Source of the DNA: JBFELU01 sp041572755
Lineage (GTDB): Bacteria > Actinomycetota > Acidimicrobiia > Spongiisociales > UBA11373
Length of the DNA: 64,000 nt
Direction of reading: 5' to 3'
Assembly: GCA_041572755.1 (NCBI GenBank)
Contig: JBFFRY010000001.1
Coordinates: 1 to 64,000 of the forward strand
The position numbers and the translations under genes were made by a program. Below are positions 58,736 to 64,000 of the stretch, piece by piece. Within the stretch, counting starts at the first letter, position 1, and every line of letters begins with the position of its first letter. Below the pieces are notes generated by a model, which saw only the letters and a list, made by a program, of their open reading frames with translations, made no database searches and was not told the DNA's origin.

Positions 58736-59787
58736 GGGTCGCCGTCGTCTGCCCCTACGACCTCGCCGCGCCCGGGGGAGTCCAGGATCAGGTGGTCTCG
58801 ATCGTCGAGTGGCTCCGCGACCGCGGCCACGACGCGTGGGCCGTCGCCCCGGGGGAGGCAGGTCCCACCGAGACCCACCACGTCGGAGGGATCGTCAGCG
58901 TGCCGGCCAATCGGTCCCGGGCACCCATTGCACTCGATCCGCGGGTGGTGACGAGAGTGCGAGCGGCGATCCGGGAAGCCGACGTGATCCACATCCACGA
59001 GCCGTTGATGCCGGTGGTGTCACTGGCCGCACTGGTGGCCGGCGACTCTCCAAAGGTGGCGACGTTCCACGCCGATCCCGGCGCCATCGTCCGCAGGGTC
59101 TATCGGGGAACGGCGCCCGTGCTCCGCCGCCTGCTCCGGCGGGCCGCGGTCGTCACCGCGGTCAGCGAGACCGCGGCGATCGCGGTGGGCCGTTTTGCCG
59201 AAGCCGAGATCGTGCCCAACGCCGTCGACGTCGACCTGTACCGCATCACCGATGCCACGCGGGACGCGGCCACCGTCCTCTTCATCGGGCGTGACGAACC
59301 CCGGAAGGGCCTCGACGTGCTCCTGCAGGCCTGGCCGTTGATCCGCGCTCGGGTACCCGCCGCCCGCGCCTTCGTCGTCGGTGCGGAGCGAAGCGGCGGT
59401 CCCGACGGTGTCGCCTTCCTGGGTCGGGTGTCCGACGAGCAGAAGCGCGCCGAGCTGGCGGGTGCCGCAGTGCTGTGCGCTCCCAATGTGGGTGGTGAGA
59501 GCTTTGGGATCGTTCTCATCGAAGCCATGGCGGCGGGGTGCGCCGTGGTGGCCTCGGACATTCCGGCTTTCCGGGCCGTCGGGGACGACGGGGTGGCCTT
59601 CGTGGAACCGGGGGACCCGGTGGCGCTGGCGGATCGGGTGAGCCGACTGCTGGAGGATGAGCCGTCGCGGCGGGAGTTGGTTCACCTGGGTGCCGATCGG
59701 GTGGCGCAGTTCGATCGCAGCCGGGTCCTCGAGGCCTATCTGGATGCTTACCGGCGGGCGATCGGCCGGGGATCCGACTCCGGGTAA
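58732..59787 (+). CDS. pimA: Phosphatidylinositol mannosyltransferase
   Basis: A 351-residue GT4 glycosyltransferase that adds the first mannose from GDP-mannose to phosphatidylinositol. The N-terminal Rossmann domain has the glycine-rich DLAAPGGVQDQV. The C-terminal donor domain has FIGRDEPRKGLDVLLQAW and the EX7E motif in ESFGIVLIEAMAAG. GTG 58732 overlaps the upstream stop. This completes a three-gene PIM cassette, implying a mycobacterial-type envelope lipid in this organism. Confidence 0.92.
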   Translation: MRVAVVCPYDLAAPGGVQDQVVSIVEWLRDRGHDAWAVAPGEAGPTETHHVGGIVSVPANRSRAPIALDPRVVTRVRAAIREADVIHIHEPLMPVVSLAALVAGDSPKVATFHADPGAIVRRVYRGTAPVLRRLLRRAAVVTAVSETAAIAVGRFAEAEIVPNAVDVDLYRITDATRDAATVLFIGRDEPRKGLDVLLQAWPLIRARVPAARAFVVGAERSGGPDGVAFLGRVSDEQKRAELAGAAVLCAPNVGGESFGIVLIEAMAAGCAVVASDIPAFRAVGDDGVAFVEPGDPVALADRVSRLLEDEPSRRELVHLGADRVAQFDRSRVLEAYLDAYRRAIGRGSDSG

Positions 59788-59803
59788 GAACTCGACCCGA
59801 CGG

Positions 59804-59809
59804 TACAAT
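59804..59809 (+). promoter_or_regulatory. Probable -10 box of pdxS
   Basis: TACAAT lies 29 bases before GTG 59839, and AAAGGAG (59824-59830) is the ribosome site. No good -35 is visible. It suggests that pdxS-pdxT-yebC can be transcribed independently of the PIM genes. Confidence 0.55.
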
Positions 59810-59838
59810 CAAGCGGCACAGGCAAAGGAGCGAGAAAC

Positions 59839-60720
59839 GTGGACAAGGGCACCGACCGGGTGAAGCGCGGCCTGGCGGAGATGCTCAAGGGCGGCGTGAT
59901 CATGGACGTCGTCAACGCCGAGCAGGCCACGATCGCCGAGGAGGCCGGAGCGGTGGCCGTGATGGCGCTCGAGCGGGTCCCCGCCGACATCCGACGGGAC
60001 GGCGGGGTTGCTCGAATGGCGGATCCCCTCAAGGTCGCCGAGATCAAGAGCGCCGTGAGCATCCCGGTGATGGCCAAGGCCCGCATCGGGCATTTCGTCG
60101 AGGCGCAGGTCCTCGAGTCTCTCGGGGTCGACTACATCGACGAGAGCGAAGTGCTCACCCCCGCCGACGAGGAGCACCACATCGACAAGTGGCGCTTCAC
60201 CGTCCCCTTCGTGTGCGGGGCCAGGGATCTCGGTGAGGCGTTGCGCCGCATCGGTGAGGGAGCTGCGATGATCCGCACGAAGGGCGAAGCCGGCACCGGC
60301 AACGTGGTCGAGGCTGTTCGGCACATGCGTCGGATCACGGGGAGCATCCGGAAGCTGGAGAACCTGGCATCCGAGCAGTTGATGTCGGAGGCACGGGACT
60401 TCGGCGCGCCGTACGAATTGGTGCGCGAAGTGGCGGAGGCCGGCAGGCTTCCGGTGGTCAACTTCGCCGCCGGCGGAATAGCCACCCCGGCGGACGCCGC
60501 CCTGATGATGCAACTGGGCTGCGACGGCGTGTTCGTCGGTTCGGGCATCTTCAAGAGTGAGGATCCGGCGGTTCGAGCCCGCACCATCGTCGAGGCCGTC
60601 ACGAACTTCGAGAATCCGGCCGTCGTGGCCAAGGTGTCGCAGGGCCTCGGCGAGGCGATGCCGGGCATCGAGATCGACCGTCTGTCGCCTGAGGAGCGAC
60701 TGGCTTCACGAGGCTGGTGA
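59839..60720 (+). CDS. pdxS: Pyridoxal 5'-phosphate synthase, PdxS subunit
   Basis: A 293-residue (ba)8 enzyme that builds PLP from ribose 5-phosphate, glyceraldehyde 3-phosphate and ammonia. Lysines of the two active sites lie in MAKARIGHFVEAQ and RTKGEAGTGN; MQLGCDGVFVGSGIFKS is a typical C-terminal segment. GTG 59839 follows AAAGGAG. It overlaps pdxT by four bases. PLP supply is relevant here because the window encodes two PLP enzymes in the purine-type cluster, though the genes are far apart. Confidence 0.97.
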   Translation: MDKGTDRVKRGLAEMLKGGVIMDVVNAEQATIAEEAGAVAVMALERVPADIRRDGGVARMADPLKVAEIKSAVSIPVMAKARIGHFVEAQVLESLGVDYIDESEVLTPADEEHHIDKWRFTVPFVCGARDLGEALRRIGEGAAMIRTKGEAGTGNVVEAVRHMRRITGSIRKLENLASEQLMSEARDFGAPYELVREVAEAGRLPVVNFAAGGIATPADAALMMQLGCDGVFVGSGIFKSEDPAVRARTIVEAVTNFENPAVVAKVSQGLGEAMPGIEIDRLSPEERLASRGW

Positions 60721-61289
60721 CCTTGCGGATCGGGGTGTTGGCGCTGCAGGGGGACTTCCGCGAGCACGCTGCGGCGGTGGCTCGGTTGGGGCATGATCCG
60801 GTGCTGGTTCGTTCCCGCGAGCAACTCCAGGACATCGACGCTCTCATCCTCCCGGGCGGCGAGTCGACGACGATCGGGAAGCTCGCCGAGCGCTACGACC
60901 TGATGAAGCCGCTCCGCCGACTCATCTCCGATGGTCTGCCGACCCTGGGCACCTGCGCCGGTCTCATCCTCCTGGCCGGGGCGACGACCCACGACCACCA
61001 GCCGCTCCTGGGTGTGCTCGATGTGGTCGTGGAGCGCAATGCCTACGGAAGCCAGGTGGACTCCTTCGAGACCGACGTCGAGGTGCTAGGCCTGGAAGAT
61101 CCGATTCGGGCCGTGTTCATCCGCGCCCCCCGCATCACCAAGGTGGGTCGGGGGGTCGACACCCTCGCCAGTCACGACGGCCACCCCGTGGTCGTTCGCC
61201 AGGGTGCCGTGGTGGCCACGTCGTTCCACCCCGAACTCACCGCCGATGACCGCTTGCATACACTGGTGTTCCCGGTCGAGGAGCGGTGA
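60717..61289 (+). CDS. pdxT: Pyridoxal 5'-phosphate synthase, PdxT glutaminase
   Basis: A 190-residue class I glutamine amidotransferase that feeds ammonia to PdxS. The catalytic triad is Cys80 (GTCAG), His171 and Glu173 (SFHPEL); PGGESTTIGKL is the family motif. GTG 60717 overlaps the pdxS stop, and its stop overlaps the yebC start. Confidence 0.96.
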   Translation: MTLRIGVLALQGDFREHAAAVARLGHDPVLVRSREQLQDIDALILPGGESTTIGKLAERYDLMKPLRRLISDGLPTLGTCAGLILLAGATTHDHQPLLGVLDVVVERNAYGSQVDSFETDVEVLGLEDPIRAVFIRAPRITKVGRGVDTLASHDGHPVVVRQGAVVATSFHPELTADDRLHTLVFPVEER

Positions 61290-62029
61290 TGTCGGGGCAC
61301 TCGAAGTGGTCCACGATCAAGCACAGGAAGGGCGCCAAGGACGCCAGGCGCGGCAAGCTGTTCGGCAAGCTCGCCCGGGCCATCGAGGTGGCGGCCAAGG
61401 ATGGCGGCAGCGACCCCGCGTCCAATGCGGCGCTGACTCAGGCGATCGACAAGGCCAAGTCGCACTCGATGCCCAACGAGAACATCGAGCGCGCCATCAA
61501 GCGGGGGAGCGGAGAGGTCGAGGGCGTCCACTACGACGAGATCTGGTACGAGGGGTACGGTCCGGGAGGCGTGGCCCTCTACGTCCAGGTGCTCACGGAC
61601 AACCGGAATCGGGCCGCCTCCGGCGTACGGTCGACCTTCACGAGAAACAACGGAAACCTGGGGGAACCGGGGTCGGTCGCCTACCTGTTCGAGCAGAAGG
61701 GCTACCTGCTCGTCTCGGGCGCCGAGGACGACGTGATGCTGACCGCGCTCGAGGCCGGGGCCGACGATGTGGTGGCCTCGGGAGAGCAGTGGGAAGTGAC
61801 CACCGCCCCTTCCGACCTGAGAGCCGTCCGGGAGGCGCTGGAGGCGGCCGAGATCCCCGTCGACACCGCCGAAGTCACTCAGCTCCCCAGCACGGTCGTT
61901 CCCGTGGAGGAAGCGGCCGCCCGGCAGTTGCTGCGGCTCGTCGACGCGCTCGAGGACCTCGACGACGTGCAAGCGGTCTTTGCCAACTTCGACATCAGCG
62001 ACGAGGTGCTCGCGGCGGTCGCCGGCTAG
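61289..62029 (+). CDS. yebC: YebC/PmpR family DNA-binding regulator
   Basis: A 246-residue YebC-family protein. Starts with SGHSKWSTIKHRKGAKDARR, the invariant family N-terminus, followed by NIERAIKRG and YEGYGPGGVALYV. Family members act as transcription regulators or help ribosomes pass difficult peptide stretches. ATG 61289 has GAGGAG upstream; a GTG one codon earlier is possible. The position between pdxT and ruvC matches mycobacterial gene order. Confidence 0.95.
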   Translation: MSGHSKWSTIKHRKGAKDARRGKLFGKLARAIEVAAKDGGSDPASNAALTQAIDKAKSHSMPNENIERAIKRGSGEVEGVHYDEIWYEGYGPGGVALYVQVLTDNRNRAASGVRSTFTRNNGNLGEPGSVAYLFEQKGYLLVSGAEDDVMLTALEAGADDVVASGEQWEVTTAPSDLRAVREALEAAEIPVDTAEVTQLPSTVVPVEEAAARQLLRLVDALEDLDDVQAVFANFDISDEVLAAVAG

Positions 62030-62072
62030 CGCCGCCCCGGTGTCGATCCTGGCCGGTGTCGGGCTCACCCTC

Positions 62073-62078
62073 TAACCT
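62073..62078 (+). promoter_or_regulatory. Probable -10 box before ruvC
   Basis: TAACCT ends nine bases before ATG 62088 and no ribosome site is present, so the ruvCAB transcript may be leaderless. Confidence 0.4.
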
Positions 62079-62087
62079 ATCGAACAC

Positions 62088-62588
62088 ATGTACGTCCTCG
62101 GCATCGATCCCGGCCTCTCCGTCACCGGGTATGGGGTTGTCGGCGTCTCGGGCACGAGTTTCCGGGCCGCCGCTGCGGGGGTGATCCGTACCCCGACCGA
62201 CCGACCCGTGGCCGAGCGACTGGTCGAGCTGGCGGCGGACCTCGAGGCGGTGATCGCCGAGCATGCCGTGGAGGTGGCCGCCCTCGAGCAGGTGTTCGTC
62301 AACCGCAACCTGCAAACGGCCACTTCGGTGGGCCGGGCTTCCGGAGTCGTCCTCCTGGCGTGTGCCCGCGCCGGGCTCGAGGTCTTCGAGTACACGCCGT
62401 CGGCGGTGAAGATGGCCGTCGCCGGCTCGGGGAACGCTCCCAAGGAGCAGGTGCAGCGGATGGTGGCGAAGCGGCTGGGTCTCGATGCCGCTCCTCAGCC
62501 GTCCGATGCCTCGGATGCGCTTGCCGTGGCGATCTGCCATCTGCAGGCCGCCCCGCTGCAGCGAGCCGTGGAGAGGGCCTCGCCGTGA
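62088..62588 (+). CDS. ruvC: Holliday junction resolvase RuvC
   Basis: A 166-residue endonuclease that cuts Holliday junctions. The acidic active-site residues are Asp7 (GIDPG), Glu67 (LEQVF), Asp140 and Asp143 (SDASDALAVAICH). The length is usual. It overlaps ruvA by four bases (GTGA). Confidence 0.97.
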   Translation: MYVLGIDPGLSVTGYGVVGVSGTSFRAAAAGVIRTPTDRPVAERLVELAADLEAVIAEHAVEVAALEQVFVNRNLQTATSVGRASGVVLLACARAGLEVFEYTPSAVKMAVAGSGNAPKEQVQRMVAKRLGLDAAPQPSDASDALAVAICHLQAAPLQRAVERASP

Positions 62589-63157
62589 TCGGCCGCCTGC
62601 GCGGGCTGGTGGCCGCCAAGGGTGTCGATGCGGCGATCCTCGACGTCGCCGGCGTCGGCTACGAGGTGGCGATGTCGCCTCGCAGCCTGGCCGAGCTGCC
62701 GTCGGTGGGGGAGGAGGCGGTGGTTCACACCCATCTCCACGTTCGCGAGGACCAGCAGGCACTGTTCGGATTCGGCACCGAAGGGGAGCGAGACCTCTTC
62801 CGCGTCCTCTTGGGGGCGAGCGGCATCGGGCCCAAGCTGGCGCTCGCCCTGTTGGGGACGATGACACCCGATGAGCTCCGCCGGGCCGTGCTCACCGAGG
62901 ACCCGGATGCGCTCACGGTGGTGCCCGGCATCGGGAAGCGGAGCGCCCAGAAGTTGATACTCGATCTCCGCTCCCGCCTCGAGCTCCCCGACGGGGAACT
63001 GGTCGCCGGCGGCAACCTGGCGGAGGTGCGAGCAGCCCTGGAGGGCCTCGGCTACCAGTCCGCCGAGATCCGGGAGGCCCTGACCGGTCTCAGCACCGCC
63101 GATACCGAGGTGGAGGACCTGCTGCGTACCGCCCTGCAGCGGCTGGGGGGCCGATGA
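62585..63157 (+). CDS. ruvA: Holliday junction branch-migration protein RuvA
   Basis: A 190-residue DNA-binding protein that loads RuvB onto junctions. The N-terminal OB fold starts IGRLRGLVAAKG. Helix-hairpin-helix motifs are LLGASGIGPKLALALL and LTVVPGIGKRSAQKLI, and the C-terminal three-helix domain (LAEVRAALEGLGY) contacts RuvB. GTG 62585 overlaps ruvC; the stop overlaps ruvB (ATGA). Confidence 0.97.
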   Translation: MIGRLRGLVAAKGVDAAILDVAGVGYEVAMSPRSLAELPSVGEEAVVHTHLHVREDQQALFGFGTEGERDLFRVLLGASGIGPKLALALLGTMTPDELRRAVLTEDPDALTVVPGIGKRSAQKLILDLRSRLELPDGELVAGGNLAEVRAALEGLGYQSAEIREALTGLSTADTEVEDLLRTALQRLGGR

Positions 63158-64000
63158 GGGAAGAGGGAGTTCTCACCGGCCGCCTCACCCCCGAGGAGAT
63201 GGTCTTCGAGGCGGGGTTGCGCCCCCGCCGGATGGACGAGTTCATCGGCCAGGCCGCGCTCAAGGAGCGGCTGGCCATCCTGCTCGAAGCGGCCCGGGGC
63301 CGTGGTGAGCCGGTCGATCACGTGTTGTTCAGCGGTCCGCCCGGTCTCGGCAAGACCACCCTGGCAGGGATCCTCGCCAACGAGATGGAGGCCCAGATGC
63401 GGGCCACCTCGGGACCGGCGCTGGAAAGGGCCGGCGACCTCGCGGCGATCCTCTCCAATCTCGAGGCCGGCGACGTCCTGTTCATCGACGAGATCCATCG
63501 CCTCCCGCGGGCCGTCGAAGAGGTTCTGTACACCGCGATGGAGGACTTCCAGCTCGACATCGTCGTTGGGAAGGGTCCGGGGGCTCGGTCGATCCGGCTC
63601 GACCTGCCGCCCTTCTCGCTGATGGGCGCCACCACTCGTGTCGGGCGGGTGTCACCTCCCCTGCGGGACCGCTTCGGATACGTTGCACGGATCGAGTACT
63701 ACCCACCGAAGGAACTGCGATCGGTCGTCGATCGGTCGGCGGAGATCCTGGCGGTCTCCACCGATGCCGACGGCGCCGCCGTCATCGCCGAGCGAAGCCG
63801 GGGAACGCCCCGCATCGCCAACCGGCTCCTGCGCCGGGTGCGCGACTATGCCGCCGTCCGTGGCGACGGCGCGGTGGACGGCGCCACGGCGAGACGGGCC
63901 CTGGAGGTCTTCGAGGTCGACGAGGTGGGGCTGGATCGGGTCGACCGGGCGATCCTCGAGGCGGTCGTCCACAAGTTCGGCGGTGGTCCGGTGGGACTGT
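63154..64000 (+). CDS. ruvB: Holliday junction helicase RuvB, 3' end outside the window
   Basis: The first 282 codons of RuvB, the AAA+ motor of branch migration. Walker A is SGPPGLGKTTLA, Walker B is LFIDEIHRL, sensor 1 is LMGATTR and the arginine finger region is TPRIANRLLRRVRDYA. The winged-helix C-terminus is cut by the window edge. ATG 63154 overlaps the ruvA stop. Confidence 0.97.
   Translation, partial: MREEGVLTGRLTPEEMVFEAGLRPRRMDEFIGQAALKERLAILLEAARGRGEPVDHVLFSGPPGLGKTTLAGILANEMEAQMRATSGPALERAGDLAAILSNLEAGDVLFIDEIHRLPRAVEEVLYTAMEDFQLDIVVGKGPGARSIRLDLPPFSLMGATTRVGRVSPPLRDRFGYVARIEYYPPKELRSVVDRSAEILAVSTDADGAAVIAERSRGTPRIANRLLRRVRDYAAVRGDGAVDGATARRALEVFEVDEVGLDRVDRAILEAVVHKFGGGPVGL

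Overview
The window is a high-GC chromosomal segment with dense genes, many GTG and several TTG starts, and frequent 4-base GTGA/ATGA stop-start overlaps. It points to an actinobacterium. A mycothiol synthase, a phosphatidylinositol-mannoside cassette (pgsA, acyltransferase, pimA) followed by pdxS-pdxT-yebC-ruvCAB, and a nearby thrS match the order known from mycobacteria. The many uncharacterised lipoproteins and the lack of typical Mycobacteriales or Streptomyces landmarks suggest a deep-branching, possibly uncultured lineage such as Acidimicrobiia; that placement is inference.

Region 1 (1.6-15.4 kb) is the most distinctive. Xanthine-dehydrogenase-type genes (xdhB-xdhC-xdhA, minus strand) diverge from a plus-strand run: an aspartate-carbamoyltransferase-like protein, a YgeW-type knotted carbamoyltransferase, carbamate kinase, two unrelated fold-II PLP enzymes, a short SsnA aminohydrolase and YgfK. 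This is a rearranged version of the E. coli xdh-yge-ygf locus and of the related gut-bacterial anaerobic urate cluster. It likely opens a purine-derived ring, recovers carbamoyl groups as carbamoyl phosphate and makes ATP through carbamate kinase. YgeX, YgeY and HyuA are absent; a second carbamoyltransferase and two PLP enzymes are present instead.

Region 2 (15.7-23.2 kb) carries an L,D-transpeptidase, a DJ-1/PfpI protein, an acyl-CoA synthetase, a thioredoxin-NHL lipoprotein, an esterase, a minimal zincin and tRNA-Val(CAC).

Region 3 (23.2-30.45 kb) is a tandem integration scar at that tRNA. The tRNA 3' end and its flank are repeated at 27.5 kb, again with an integrase tail, and a degenerate third copy lies at 30.4 kb. 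The cargo is mostly exported proteins: an orphan solute-binding protein, a DUF11 LPXTG surface protein and a large membrane protein, plus a VOC protein. An RTX-repeat protein and a Thr-rich membrane protein follow just outside.

Region 4 (32.6-48 kb) holds a second acyl-CoA synthetase, membrane and zinc-ribbon proteins, an exported isoaspartyl methyltransferase-like lipoprotein, two divergent radical SAM activases (one overlapping a membrane spermidine-synthase-like gene), a GNAT protein, a sulfite-oxidase-like molybdoenzyme, an RTX-tailed subtilase with a near-consensus promoter, a patatin and mycothiol synthase.

Region 5 (48-64 kb) is core: thrS, an MMPL/RND exporter, an EF-G-like GTPase with citrate synthase (both TTG starts), the PIM cassette, pdxS/pdxT, yebC and ruvC-ruvA-ruvB, the last cut by the window edge. 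TANNNT boxes 7-10 bases before several starts that lack ribosome binding sites suggest frequent leaderless transcripts.
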